Assembly: GCA_903848885.1 (NCBI GenBank)
Contig: CAINHL010000031.1
Location: forward strand, 1 to 35,684
DNA: 35,684 bases
Reading direction: 5' to 3'
Origin: an uncultured Actinomycetes bacterium
GTDB lineage: Bacteria > Actinomycetota > Acidimicrobiia > Acidimicrobiales > RAAP-2
Part shown: piece by piece, positions 16,561 to 24,961 of the stretch
Layout: every line of letters starts with the position of its first letter
Position numbering within the stretch: the first letter of the stretch is position 1
Notes under the pieces: model-generated
The model's database searches: none
Seen by the model: the letters and a program-made list of their open reading frames with translations, nothing else
What the model was told of the DNA's origin: nothing
Program-made: the position numbers and the translations under genes

Positions 16561-17394
16561 CTAGAGTCCCGCGGGAAAACGGACCATGGCGAGTTGGGAC
16601 GACGATGCCACCAGGCGGTCACGGTCATCAAAGAGCTCACAGCGCTCGTCCACGAGCCCATCTTCGATCACGACACACCATTGACGAACGCGTAGCCACT
16701 CGCTGGAGGGAATAGAACGTACGTAACTAGAAAGTTGGAGCGTTGGTACCCAGCCGGACGACCCCACGGGGAAGGTGGCGGGGGGTAGTGCGTCGCTGGC
16801 GAACAGAACACTCCAGGCATCCCATTGGGCGACACTGTCGTCGAGACGAATCCAGCCCTTGATTTCCGCGCGTTCCGAGACTGACCCCGTCCACCAGCCC
16901 ACGCAGGAGGGGTCGAGTAGTAATTCAGCCGAGGACATGATGTTGATCTCGCCGTTAGTCGGCCGCGAGGAATGGCAGTCCTCGCGGAGGGCCACGAGAG
17001 GTGGAAGGGCATCGTGATAGCGCAGGTTCGACTCCTGCTCTAGCGTTCCCAAAGTAATGAGTGATTCCGTGGTGACGTTGCCGTTTTGCCAGAGGGCGGC
17101 GTGCACGAAGGAGGCTCCGCGACCCACTCGGCGAACGTCCACGCGCACCTCGGCCTCGCCGACTTCGGGAGAGCCGATGTAGTTCGTCGTCACCGCCGTC
17201 GCGTGAATGTGCGGTGCCCCCTGCTCACTGGCGGCGGCCAACGCGGCGTTCGCCATCACGCACTGCAAATACCCACCGTTAGGTCGACCAACCACGGTGT
17301 ACGCCTGCGAAAGGTTGACGCCGAAGCGCCCATGATCGAGTGGCTCGACGGCCGCTGCGTCACGAAGAGGAAAGACAATGGGGGGTGTTGACAC
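16561..17394 (-). CDS. Acyl-CoA thioesterase-like double-hotdog protein (TesB type)
   Basis: Predicted to hydrolyse an acyl-CoA thioester. With the GTG at 17394 the protein is 277 aa. The N-terminal hotdog contains RFGVNLSQAYTVVGRPNGGYLQCVMANAA, with the NGGY turn typical of actinobacterial TesB-like thioesterases, then VTTNYIGSPEVGEAEVRVDVRRVGRGASFVHAALWQNG. The C-terminal hotdog contains PTLQLSSYVRSIPSSEWLRVRQWC and GLVDERCELFDDRDRLVASSSQLAMVR, a strong thioesterase signature. The frame extends upstream to 17475 without homology. TAGGGT 7 nt before the GTG suggests a leaderless start. Divergent from the semialdehyde dehydrogenase with a 63-bp gap. Confidence 0.85.
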   Translation of the reverse strand: MSTPPIVFPLRDAAAVEPLDHGRFGVNLSQAYTVVGRPNGGYLQCVMANAALAAASEQGAPHIHATAVTTNYIGSPEVGEAEVRVDVRRVGRGASFVHAALWQNGNVTTESLITLGTLEQESNLRYHDALPPLVALREDCHSSRPTNGEINIMSSAELLLDPSCVGWWTGSVSERAEIKGWIRLDDSVAQWDAWSVLFASDALPPATFPVGSSGWVPTLQLSSYVRSIPSSEWLRVRQWCVVIEDGLVDERCELFDDRDRLVASSSQLAMVRFPAGL

Positions 17395-17401
17395 GCCTAG
17401 A

Positions 17402-17407
17402 ACCCTA
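17402..17407 (-). promoter_or_regulatory. Putative leaderless -10 element of the thioesterase gene
   Basis: Minus-strand TAGGGT is followed by TCTAGGC (7 nt) and the GTG at 17394. This spacing is what selects the 17394 start over the longer upstream frame. Confidence 0.4.
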
Positions 17408-17457
17408 CAACGAGTGCAGCCACGACGGTTAGATTGGTGGCATCTTCGAGGAGTTGT

Positions 17458-18939
17458 ATGCGACAAATTAACCATGTGGTGGGCGGCAAGACTCGAATTT
17501 CGACCGGACGCAGCGCCCTAGTCTTTAATCCCGCCACCGGCGAGGAAATCGCCACTGTCGGATTCGCCGATGTCGCGCTGATCGACGAAGTCGTTGCGCT
17601 CGCGCGCAGCGCGGCCGCCGCTTGGGGAAACGCCACCCTTGCCCAACGCACCTCGGTTCTTTTTCGCTTTCGTCAACTCTTGCTCGATCACTCCGACGAA
17701 CTCGCCGAGCTCATCACCCAAGAACACGGCAAGACGCACGCCGACGCCTTGGGTGAGCTCTCTCGCGGCATTGAAACCGTCGAATACGCCTGTGGTCTCA
17801 GCGAGCACCTCAAGGGCTCCTTCTCATCACAGGTTGCCGACGGGGTGGATGTGCACTCACTCCGCGAACCGGTGGGCGTCATCGTCGCCGTGACGCCCTT
17901 CAACTTCCCCGCCATGGTCCCCCTCTGGATGACCAGCAATGCCCTCGCGGCCGGCAACGCCATTATCGTCAAACCTTCGGAACGTGATCCTTCGACCACT
18001 GTGCGCCTGGCCGAGCTGCTGAAGGAAGCCGGGCTTCCCGACGGCGTCTTTAGCGTCGTCCACGGCAACGCCGATACCGTCATGACCCTAATTACGCACG
18101 CCGACATTGACGCCGTGAGTTTCGTCGGCTCCACTCCCGTGGCCCAAGCCATCTACCAAGCCGGGACCGCCGCGGGTAAGTCGGTGCAGGCTCTGGGAGG
18201 AGCTAAGAACCACATGGTGGTACTGCCCGACGCCGATCTGGACGTGGCCGCTGACGCCGCCATCAACGCCGGCTACGGCTCCGCCGGAGAACGTTGTATG
18301 GCCATCAGTGTGGTCGTCGCCGTCGGCGATATCGCCGACGAACTCGTGGACAAAATAGCTACCCGTACTGACGCCTTGCGCGTGGGTCCCGGTTCTGATC
18401 CCGCGAGTGATTTCGGGCCCATCATCACGGGCCATCAACGCGACAAAATCGCGGACTACGTAATCCAGGCGCCCCGCCACGGAATCACGGTCGTACGCGA
18501 CGGTACCGACCTCTGCTCTCGTCCAGGGTTTTTCATCGGGCCGAGTCTCTTGGACCACGTCACGCCCGGCACCCCGGCCTACGACGACGAAATCTTCGGA
18601 CCCGTTCTCTGCGTGGTGCGTGTGGAGGACTACGCCGCCGCAGTGCGAGTGGTGAACGCCAACCGTTACGGGAACGGGGTAGCTATTTTCACGCGTGATG
18701 GAAATACCGCTCGTCTCTTCACCAAGCAGGTCACCGTTGGCATGATCGGCGTCAACGTCCCCATTCCCGTTCCGGTCGCGAGTTATTCCTTCGGTGGTTG
18801 GAAGGATTCACTGTTCGGTCACGCCCACATCTACGGGCCCGAAGGCATGGGCTTCTATACCCGCAGTAAGGTCATCACCACACGTTGGCCCAGCGCGTCC
18901 GAGTCACAAATTGACTTAGGCTTCCCGCGGTCACGTTAG
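17458..18939 (+). CDS. mmsA: CoA-acylating methylmalonate-semialdehyde dehydrogenase
   Basis: Converts methylmalonate semialdehyde, or malonate semialdehyde, with CoA and NAD to propionyl-CoA or acetyl-CoA, in valine and inositol catabolism. The 493-aa protein has the ALDH nucleophile C280 in GSAGERCM, PFNFPAMVP (catalytic Asn in PFN) and LGGAKNHMVVLPDADLD. In ordinary ALDHs the catalytic Glu occupies the residue before LGG; here the sequence reads QALGGAKN, with no Glu at that position, the mark of the CoA-acylating branch. The ATG at 17458 has a GAGGAG ribosome binding site; the longer frame to 17434 is unlikely. The Nudix gene follows after 19 bp, probably co-transcribed. No other valine-pathway gene adjoins it. 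Confidence 0.92.
   Translation: MRQINHVVGGKTRISTGRSALVFNPATGEEIATVGFADVALIDEVVALARSAAAAWGNATLAQRTSVLFRFRQLLLDHSDELAELITQEHGKTHADALGELSRGIETVEYACGLSEHLKGSFSSQVADGVDVHSLREPVGVIVAVTPFNFPAMVPLWMTSNALAAGNAIIVKPSERDPSTTVRLAELLKEAGLPDGVFSVVHGNADTVMTLITHADIDAVSFVGSTPVAQAIYQAGTAAGKSVQALGGAKNHMVVLPDADLDVAADAAINAGYGSAGERCMAISVVVAVGDIADELVDKIATRTDALRVGPGSDPASDFGPIITGHQRDKIADYVIQAPRHGITVVRDGTDLCSRPGFFIGPSLLDHVTPGTPAYDDEIFGPVLCVVRVEDYAAAVRVVNANRYGNGVAIFTRDGNTARLFTKQVTVGMIGVNVPIPVPVASYSFGGWKDSLFGHAHIYGPEGMGFYTRSKVITTRWPSASESQIDLGFPRSR
18321..18340. repeat. 20-bp perfect palindrome inside mmsA
   Basis: Ten bases CGTCGGCGAT at 18321-18330 are followed directly by their exact reverse complement ATCGCCGACG at 18331-18340. 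It lies in the coding sequence for VGDIADE. It is probably a by-product of codon choice. Confidence 0.5.
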
Positions 18940-18958
18940 AGCGAGAGGAATTAACTTC

Positions 18959-19390
18959 ATGCCTACGCAACGCAGCTCCGCTCGTGCCTACGGCGTCTGT
19001 ATTGACCACGCCTGCGTGCTTCTCGTGCGCGCGGCGCGAGGCGGCGACGCGCCCGAATTGTGGTGGCTCCCCGGTGGCGGCATTGACTTTGGCGAATCAG
19101 CCATTGAGGCCGTTGAACGAGAATTCATTGAAGAGACGGGCGTGCGCGTTGACGATGCGGTCCTACAAGATGTTCTCAGCGATGTACGAATTCGCCTCAA
19201 TGGTGAGGAAATTCACACCATCCGCATTATTTATCGTGTTCGCGCCCTCTCACGCGACATTACCCACGAGCAAGACGGAACAACGAATTTGGCTCGCTGG
19301 GTACCCCTGAATGAATTGCCCAGCTACAACCTGGCGCCCTATGCCCAGGCTTCGATTCAGCGCGCTTTAGACGAAGAATCGGGTTCGTAG
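18959..19390 (+). CDS. Nudix hydrolase
   Basis: Hydrolyses a nucleoside diphosphate linked to another moiety. The 143-aa protein has a complete Nudix box at 40-62: G40, E46, R54-E55, E58-E59 and G61 in GGIDFGESAIEAVEREFIEETGV. The remainder is a single Nudix fold (IRIIYRVRAL, RWVPLNELPSYNLAPYAQ). No extra domain reveals the substrate; it could act in housecleaning or on a nucleotide sugar or NADH. An AGAGGA ribosome binding site precedes the ATG by 9 nt. It follows mmsA by 19 bp and overlaps the end of the convergent ligase gene by 24 bp. Confidence 0.9.
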   Translation: MPTQRSSARAYGVCIDHACVLLVRAARGGDAPELWWLPGGGIDFGESAIEAVEREFIEETGVRVDDAVLQDVLSDVRIRLNGEEIHTIRIIYRVRALSRDITHEQDGTTNLARWVPLNELPSYNLAPYAQASIQRALDEESGS

Positions 19391-21046
19391 ATCCCGCTTC
19401 AAGAACTTGCCGGCGGGGTTGCGTGGCAGGCGCTCGTTGGTGAAGGCAATGCGCGTAGGAACCTTGAAGGCCGCAATGCGTGCAGCCACGAAGGCGCGAA
19501 TCTCCTCGTCGTCAGCCTGCATGCCCTCCTTCAACAAAATGACCGCCGCCACCTCTTCACCGAGGCGCTCGTGGGGCACGCCGAAAACGGCGGCTTCGTA
19601 GACCGACGCATGCTCGTAGATTGCCGCTTCCACTTCGGCGGAATAGACATTTTCTCCGGCACGGAGAATCATGTCCTTGGCACGATCCTCGATGTACAAG
19701 AAGCCCTCCGCGTCAATGCGTCCGAGGTCACCGCTCCGCAGCCAACCCTTGACGATAGTTTCCGCCGTAGCTTCGGGTTTGTTCCAATATCCACGAATCA
19801 AGGTGGGGCTCTTCATCCACACTTCTCCACGGGTATTCACCGGAAGTGTCGTACCGTGCTCGTCGCGAATTTCTACCTGCATCGAAGCAATCGGAACGCG
19901 GCCGGTCGACAAGGGGTGACTGACGTAGTCGTTACCGGTATTGCCGGGACCGTAGGCATTGGTTTCGGTCATGCCGTATCCGATGCTGGGACGTCCCTTA
20001 CTAAAGGAGCTTTCCACGCGAGCCACCAGCTTGGGAGGAGCGGGCGCACCGCCACCACCGATGGCGGCGAGCGAGCTGGTGTCGTACTTCGAGAAGTTCG
20101 GGCACTCGAGAAGGTCCCACGACTGCGTGGGTACGCCGATGAAGGTGGTTACTTTGTGACGTTCGATGAGCTGCAGCGCACGTTCCGGCTCCCAGCGATA
20201 CATCATGACCAACTTGAATTGGAAGGTAAAAGCCGACAACATGACGGGCACGCACCCGGTGACGTGAAACAGCGGCACGATCAAAATGAAGCAAGGTGCA
20301 TTGCCCTCATTCGGAGGCGATGCTAAATCCTTGAAAAGCGCTTGCAGCGCGCTGCGCGAGGCAAAAGCCATCACCGCGTTGGTCACGGCACGATGGGTAG
20401 AAACGGCTCCCTTCGGGAAACCGGTAGTCCCGGAGGTGTAGAGAATGGTGGCGTCGTCGTCAGGACTGATCTCGACCGCGGGCATAGGAACGCCACGAAC
20501 GACCACGTCGTTCCAATGGGCCACGTGCGCCGAGAGTGGCTGCAGGGTGTCGAGACGAACACCAATAATGGAAACGCCGGCACGGTCGCAGACCGCACTG
20601 GCCCGCGCAACCCTTTCGGTGTCCGCAATCAAAATTTTGCAACCCGAGTCAGTGATGGCATATTCGTGTTCGTCTTCCGTCCACCACGCGTTGAAGGAAA
20701 CGGAGATGGCGCCCACTGACAAAATGGCGGCGAAAGCGACAATCCATTCGGGAAGGTTTCGCATGGAAATACCAACGCGGTCACCTTTCTTGATCCCGTA
20801 GTGATGAACGAGGGCGTATCCCAAAGCGTCGGCTTCGGTCAAAACACGATCGAAGGACCATTCTTCGTCTTCGTAGACCAAGAAGGTGTTGGCCACCCCT
20901 CGCCCACCGGCGAACATGGCGGGAATGGTGGGAGGAGCGTTCTTGAAGACCTCGATGTTGTAGCCATCGCGCTCCAGGTCCACCGTTTCGAAAGTCGATC
21001 CGGGCCCCGTCACCTGGCTGATGGCCTCACTAAATGAAATCCCCAC
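19367..21046 (-). CDS. Class I adenylate-forming acyl-CoA ligase (FadD-type)
   Basis: Activates a fatty or other carboxylic acid with ATP and CoA through an acyl-AMP. The ANL motifs are intact: the P-loop YTSGTTGFPKGA, the A5 motif YGMTETNA, the A8 region GWLRSGDLGRIDAEGFLYIEDRAKDMI and the C-terminal lysine motif LPRNPAGKFLKRDL. I place the start at GTG 21046 (559 aa) because GGGAGGA lies 6 nt upstream and a TAGTAT -10 element sits at 21069-21074, which would place an upstream ATG (21079) outside the transcript. Divergent from the acyl-CoA dehydrogenase gene, with which it may share a pathway. Chain-length preference cannot be read from this sequence. Confidence 0.92.
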   Translation of the reverse strand: MGISFSEAISQVTGPGSTFETVDLERDGYNIEVFKNAPPTIPAMFAGGRGVANTFLVYEDEEWSFDRVLTEADALGYALVHHYGIKKGDRVGISMRNLPEWIVAFAAILSVGAISVSFNAWWTEDEHEYAITDSGCKILIADTERVARASAVCDRAGVSIIGVRLDTLQPLSAHVAHWNDVVVRGVPMPAVEISPDDDATILYTSGTTGFPKGAVSTHRAVTNAVMAFASRSALQALFKDLASPPNEGNAPCFILIVPLFHVTGCVPVMLSAFTFQFKLVMMYRWEPERALQLIERHKVTTFIGVPTQSWDLLECPNFSKYDTSSLAAIGGGGAPAPPKLVARVESSFSKGRPSIGYGMTETNAYGPGNTGNDYVSHPLSTGRVPIASMQVEIRDEHGTTLPVNTRGEVWMKSPTLIRGYWNKPEATAETIVKGWLRSGDLGRIDAEGFLYIEDRAKDMILRAGENVYSAEVEAAIYEHASVYEAAVFGVPHERLGEEVAAVILLKEGMQADDEEIRAFVAARIAAFKVPTRIAFTNERLPRNPAGKFLKRDLRTRFFV

Positions 21047-21068
21047 AATGTCCTCCCGCGTCTCGCAA

Positions 21069-21074
21069 ATACTA
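21069..21074 (-). promoter_or_regulatory. Putative -10 element of the acyl-CoA ligase gene
   Basis: Minus-strand TAGTAT with a TTCGAC-like -35 element 16 bp upstream. A start near 21062 would give a leader of about 15 nt holding the GGGAGGA ribosome binding site before the GTG at 21046. Confidence 0.45.
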
Positions 21075-21116
21075 GGCATTTTCGCACGAGGTCGAACAAC
21101 TTGCTAGAACTATGTC

Positions 21117-22373
21117 GTGCCAATCAACATCAGCCCCATCCCCGACCTTCCCGACCACGTCAATGACGTTCGCCTTCGGACCGCCGCCTTCATCAACCAA
21201 GAGATTCTTCCCGTGGAAGATCGCCTCTTCGTCGGACGACGCGGACATTCCATTACCGACGAAATGCTGGCCGACTCCAAGGCCCTGCGTGAATCCGTCA
21301 AGGTCAAGGTCAAGGCGGCCGGCCTCTGGGCACCTCACCTGCCGCAGGAATACGGCGGTATGGGTCTGGACTTTTTAGCCCACGCCTACATGAACGAAAT
21401 TCTCGCCTACGCCCTGGGAGCTGCTTCTTTGTTCGGCGTGGTCGCTCCTAATTCGGGAAACCAAAAAATCCTTGTCAAGTACGGCACGGAGGATCAGAAG
21501 CAGCGCTGGTTGCTCCCCCTCATCGATGGCACCATGCAATCCGGCTATTCCATGACCGAACCCGACAATGCCGGCAGTGACCCCCGCTCGATCAAGACCA
21601 CCGCCGTTCGCGACGGTGACGACTACGTCATCAACGGCCACAAGTGGTTCACCTCGAATGGTCTCGAGGCCGACTTCTTTATCGTGATGTGCCGCGTCGA
21701 AGACCCCACCGCCGAAGGATCGCGGAGCGGATCGATGAGTCAAATCATCGTTCCTACCGACACCCCCGGTGTCGAGATCGTTCGTGGCATTGGAATTTGG
21801 GGCTCGCGTAGCTCTGATCACTGCGAAGTGAAGTACAACAATGTCCGCGTACCCGCCGACAACGTTCTCGGACGGGTCGGCCAAGGTCACGAGGCGGCCC
21901 AAGACCGCCTCGGAGCGGGTCGGGTCTTTCACTGCATGAACTCGGTCGGCCAAATGTGGCGTGCCTTCGACCTCATGGTGGAACGTGCGCTGACGCGTGA
22001 AGTTCACGGCGGACTGCTCAAGGACAAGCAGTTCATTCAAGGCTTCATTGCCGATTCCTACATGGACCTCCAAACCTCACGCCTCCTCACTATTCGTGCT
22101 GCCGAGATGATTGACCGTGGCGATCCTCGGGCACGTACCGAGATTTCTGCATTGAAGGTCTACGTCCCGGCGGCCTTCCACCGTGTGGTTGACCGAGCCA
22201 TTCAGGTCTGGGGAGCCGCCGGTGTGTCCAATGACCTGCCCTTGGCGGCCATGTACCTAGGAGCTCGCACCTTGCGACTGGCCGATGGACCCGACGAAGT
22301 GCACAAAATTCTCATCGCCAAAAACGTTCTTCACAGCTACGAGCGCGGCGAGAGCTGGGACTTCGCCCGGTAA
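21117..22373 (+). CDS. Acyl-CoA dehydrogenase family protein
   Basis: FAD-dependent alpha,beta-dehydrogenation of an acyl-CoA, the first step of beta-oxidation. The 418-aa protein has the N-terminal helical domain with LWAPHLPQEYGGMGLDFLAHA, the FAD-binding signature SGYSMTEPDNAGSDPRSIKTTA, the beta-domain loop YVINGHKWFTSNGLEADF, and the C-terminal helical domain ending YLGARTLRLADGPDEVHKILIAKNVL. GPDEVH, rather than the medium-chain EGTxxI motif, is typical of the ACAD10/ACAD11-like branch. It starts at GTG 21117 with no strong ribosome binding site. Divergent from the acyl-CoA ligase gene by 70 bp; the MFS transporter follows after 42 bp. The substrate is unknown. Confidence 0.92.
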   Translation: MPINISPIPDLPDHVNDVRLRTAAFINQEILPVEDRLFVGRRGHSITDEMLADSKALRESVKVKVKAAGLWAPHLPQEYGGMGLDFLAHAYMNEILAYALGAASLFGVVAPNSGNQKILVKYGTEDQKQRWLLPLIDGTMQSGYSMTEPDNAGSDPRSIKTTAVRDGDDYVINGHKWFTSNGLEADFFIVMCRVEDPTAEGSRSGSMSQIIVPTDTPGVEIVRGIGIWGSRSSDHCEVKYNNVRVPADNVLGRVGQGHEAAQDRLGAGRVFHCMNSVGQMWRAFDLMVERALTREVHGGLLKDKQFIQGFIADSYMDLQTSRLLTIRAAEMIDRGDPRARTEISALKVYVPAAFHRVVDRAIQVWGAAGVSNDLPLAAMYLGARTLRLADGPDEVHKILIAKNVLHSYERGESWDFAR

Positions 22374-22401
22374 ATTTCCGTCTCGTGCCGGCTCGTTCCG
22401 T

Positions 22402-22407
22402 TAGCCT
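22402..22407 (+). promoter_or_regulatory. Putative -10 element of the MFS transporter gene
   Basis: TAGCCT lies 8 nt before the GTG at 22416, in the 42-bp gap after the acyl-CoA dehydrogenase. No ribosome binding site is seen. The spacing is slightly longer than in the better examples. Confidence 0.35.
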
Positions 22408-22415
22408 GTCGGTTC

Positions 22416-23705
22416 GTGCTCCGTCTCCTTCCCGTCAAAATGCGTAGCTTGGTGCGTGGCACGATGGGGCGCTACCTGCTCGCTACCTTGATGTGGGCCC
22501 TGGCCAACGGACTCGTGATGTCACTGGGGATGATCTACATCACCCGCGTACACCATTTCTCCACCATGGCGGCCGCGGAGCTCCTGACGGCCGGTTCACT
22601 GCTCGTCTTGATCATGGGGCCTTTCTTTGGCAGTCTGTCGGACCGTATCGGGCCTTCCCCCGTCTTGGCTGTTCTCTCGTTTACCAACGCCGCGTCCACC
22701 TTGTGGTGGGCACTCTCCATGAGCCACACCGAGCTCATCTGCTCGTTCGTCCTCACTGCCGTATCCGGAGCGGGTCTCTGGGGACAAAGCTCGGTGCTAC
22801 TGGCTCGCATCACGCACGAGGAAGATCGTCAACGCGCCTTCGGCGTCAACTTCATGCTGGTCAACCTCGGCATCGGTTGCGGTGGCTTGGTGTCGGCCAG
22901 TGTGGTCAGTGTGGCCCACCCCATGAGCTTTCGCTACCTCTACATCGGTACTTCCGTGGGCGACATCGTCTACGGCCTGATACTTCTATCCCTCTGGTCG
23001 CACGGCCAACGCGTACCCGCTCCCGATGATGACCACATCGATCGGGTGAAGAAGGGCTGGAGCACGGTACTGCGTGACCGTCGTTTAGTGCATTTTCTCT
23101 TCGCATCCACCCTGCTGGCTTTTTGTGGCTACGCGTCACTCGAGGTGGGACTTTCTCTTTTCGTCGTCAACCGAATGCATCTCTCGGTCGCCCACATGGG
23201 AATTGCCTTCGCCTGCAACACGGGAACAATTGTCCTCGTGCAAATTTTCTCCCTCCGCCTTATCGAAGGTCGCAGTCGAACGCGCGTCATAGGGGTAGTG
23301 GGATTGTTGTGGTCAGCCTCGTGGATCTGCGTCGGACTGGGTGCCCACGTAGGCGCGAACACGGCGATGATATTGCTGTGTCTCTCCACGTCAATTTTTG
23401 CCGTGGGTGAAACTCTCTGGTCACCCGTCGCGCCCGCCATGGTCAATCAGATTTCACCCGACGAGCTTCGGGGTCGCTATAACGCTGCCCAAGGCCTCAC
23501 ATGGTCACTCTCGGGGACCCTGGCACCTTTGCTCGCCGGCAGCATGCTCGCCGGCTCCGGTGCCGGTGCGTGGCCTTTCGTGGTCGCCGGTGGCTGCCTC
23601 GTGGGCGGTCTACTGGGTGTTAGTTTGCGACGATCATTGAGCGCCGTCGAAGATGGCCGCGTGGCCGATCAGGCGTTGACGAGCGAGGCCTTGCCTTCTC
23701 GGTAA
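22416..23705 (+). CDS. Major facilitator superfamily transporter
   Basis: Integral membrane transporter of 429 aa with about 12 hydrophobic segments, for example YLLATLMWALANGLVMSLGMIYI, LLTAGSLLVLIMGPFFGSLSDRIG, ELICSFVLTAVSGAGLWG and MILLCLSTSIFAVGETLWSPVAPAMV. The loop GPFFGSLSDRIGPSPVL is the conserved MFS motif between helices 2 and 3, and the long loop around HIDRVKKGWSTVLRDRR separates the two halves. It starts at GTG 22416; no ribosome binding site is evident, and ATG codons 9 and 17 residues in remain possible starts. The substrate is unknown, and placement among lipid genes does not prove a lipid substrate. The 3' end overlaps the convergent desaturase gene by 37 bp. Confidence 0.88.
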   Translation: MLRLLPVKMRSLVRGTMGRYLLATLMWALANGLVMSLGMIYITRVHHFSTMAAAELLTAGSLLVLIMGPFFGSLSDRIGPSPVLAVLSFTNAASTLWWALSMSHTELICSFVLTAVSGAGLWGQSSVLLARITHEEDRQRAFGVNFMLVNLGIGCGGLVSASVVSVAHPMSFRYLYIGTSVGDIVYGLILLSLWSHGQRVPAPDDDHIDRVKKGWSTVLRDRRLVHFLFASTLLAFCGYASLEVGLSLFVVNRMHLSVAHMGIAFACNTGTIVLVQIFSLRLIEGRSRTRVIGVVGLLWSASWICVGLGAHVGANTAMILLCLSTSIFAVGETLWSPVAPAMVNQISPDELRGRYNAAQGLTWSLSGTLAPLLAGSMLAGSGAGAWPFVVAGGCLVGGLLGVSLRRSLSAVEDGRVADQALTSEALPSR

Positions 23706-24757
23706 TTCATCCAGCGCCCGTTTTCGAAGTCGTACAGCTTGCAGATACGCGTGTTCCGGCGAAAGTCCTTCAGTCGCAAGGGGGCGTCATACACGATGTC
23801 CGGGAAGTGCTTCTTGATGGCGTCGGCGGCCATTTCTAGGTTGTACATCGGAATACGCATGTCCACATGGTGCGGAGTGTGCACCATAATCCAATGCAGG
23901 AAGAAATTCATTCCCTTGGGAACGCGCAGCACGGTTGTGCCGTCCATTTGGCCCTTGAACTTCGTCCAGTCGGCTTTTTTCCACCAGCGAATATTTGGCT
24001 GCACGTGGTGCACGTGCACCACTGAACCGATCATCACGCAGAAGGCCAGAAACGGGATTACCTCGATACGCGTCATCATCCATAAAGTCCCCCACACGGA
24101 GTGAGTACGAATGGCTCCGAGGTAGGCCAATACGCCCGCGACCCCGAATACGAAGGCGTAGGTGAAAACGCGATCACGACGAATCGCTTTCACCCAGCGA
24201 GCCGGCGGGCGGAAATTAATCATCTTGTTCCACCACACGTCAATGGCGTAATACAGTCCCGCTCCGTACCACGCCCACTGCACGCGGTGCAGGGCCTTGC
24301 CCCAAAGTGACATGGCGCCGTATTCGCTCGCGGTCACGGGGTGCCACACGAAGTCGTAGCCCTGGCGCACGGTGTAGGGGTGGTGAATGCGATTATGCCC
24401 GAGCACCCAGGCTTCGTACACGTGCCAACTCGGCATCATGGCCACGCGACCGACCCATTTGTTCATCCGCTTGGTCTTGAAGAGCGCGCCGTGGGCAGCG
24501 TCGTGGCCCACAATGAAGAGCGAAACAACGGAAAAAGCCATGACAACCTCGAGCAAGACAACGTAGAGGGGGTTCGACACGAAGATCAATCCGGCCACCA
24601 GGCCGCCGTAAACAACCACGTCACGGGCAAAATAACTCATACCCTTCCACGTCGGGTTCAGATATGCCGCAGCCGGAATGATGTCGATTACGGGCTTGAG
24701 CGAACCGGCTCCCCCGTCTGAAGAAGGAGCCACGTCGTCCAAGAGTTCGGTAGTCAT
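23669..24757 (-). CDS. Fatty-acid desaturase (membrane di-iron family)
   Basis: Oxygen-dependent desaturase or hydroxylase of acyl chains. The 362-aa protein has the His clusters HDAAH (85-89), HNRIHH (121-126), HVHH (248-251) and HTPHH (293-297), which bind the di-iron centre in the FA_desaturase family. Hydrophobic segments at about 45-80 and 198-245 give a membrane protein with the His boxes facing the cytosol. HTPHHVDMRIPMYNLEMA resembles the C-terminal box of bacterial Delta-12-type desaturases. It could also modify a carotenoid, but the HTPHH context favours acyl lipids. TAGGGT lies 6 nt before the ATG. It could tune membrane fluidity. Confidence 0.88.
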   Translation of the reverse strand: MTTELLDDVAPSSDGGAGSLKPVIDIIPAAAYLNPTWKGMSYFARDVVVYGGLVAGLIFVSNPLYVVLLEVVMAFSVVSLFIVGHDAAHGALFKTKRMNKWVGRVAMMPSWHVYEAWVLGHNRIHHPYTVRQGYDFVWHPVTASEYGAMSLWGKALHRVQWAWYGAGLYYAIDVWWNKMINFRPPARWVKAIRRDRVFTYAFVFGVAGVLAYLGAIRTHSVWGTLWMMTRIEVIPFLAFCVMIGSVVHVHHVQPNIRWWKKADWTKFKGQMDGTTVLRVPKGMNFFLHWIMVHTPHHVDMRIPMYNLEMAADAIKKHFPDIVYDAPLRLKDFRRNTRICKLYDFENGRWMNYREGKASLVNA

Positions 24758-24763
24758 ACCCTC

Positions 24764-24769
24764 ACCCTA
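24764..24769 (-). promoter_or_regulatory. Putative leaderless -10 element of the desaturase gene
   Basis: Minus-strand TAGGGT is followed by GAGGGT (6 nt) and the ATG at 24757. GAGGGT touches the start codon too closely for a normal ribosome binding site. Further upstream there is another possible -10 element, TATAAA, so a longer transcript is not excluded. Confidence 0.4.
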
Positions 24770-24899
24770 CCCACCACGCTCAGCGAGTGATGACTTTTTT
24801 AACCAAGGACTTTTATAGCGAATCGTTACCTTGGCAACACCCCTCGCTGCCGTGGGGATACGTACACCATTCGTCACCGAGCAGACACGCTTTCGTAAA

Positions 24900-24938
24900 C
24901 AATACGAGGGAGCAGATCACGGCCACTCCCTCGTATTG
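24900..24938 (-). terminator. Terminator hairpin of nrdJ
   Basis: A 13-bp perfect stem, CAATACGAGGGAG (24900-24912) against CTCCCTCGTATTG (24926-24938), has a 13-nt loop and lies 23 bp after the nrdJ stop codon on the minus strand. A short T-rich stretch (TTTACG) follows in the nrdJ direction. It occupies part of the 204-bp nrdJ-desaturase gap, whose remainder holds only the desaturase promoter region. Confidence 0.8.
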
Positions 24939-24961
24939 CTACAACGAAACTACTTTGTGAG

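Noticed and set aside
21375-22073. Antisense frame within the acyl-CoA dehydrogenase
   Set aside because: Shadow of a gene with complete motifs on the plus strand; no start signals.
24795-24836. Imperfect repeat CCAAGG...CCTTGG upstream of the desaturase
   Set aside because: Only a 6-bp stem with a long loop; too weak to call a regulatory or terminator element.
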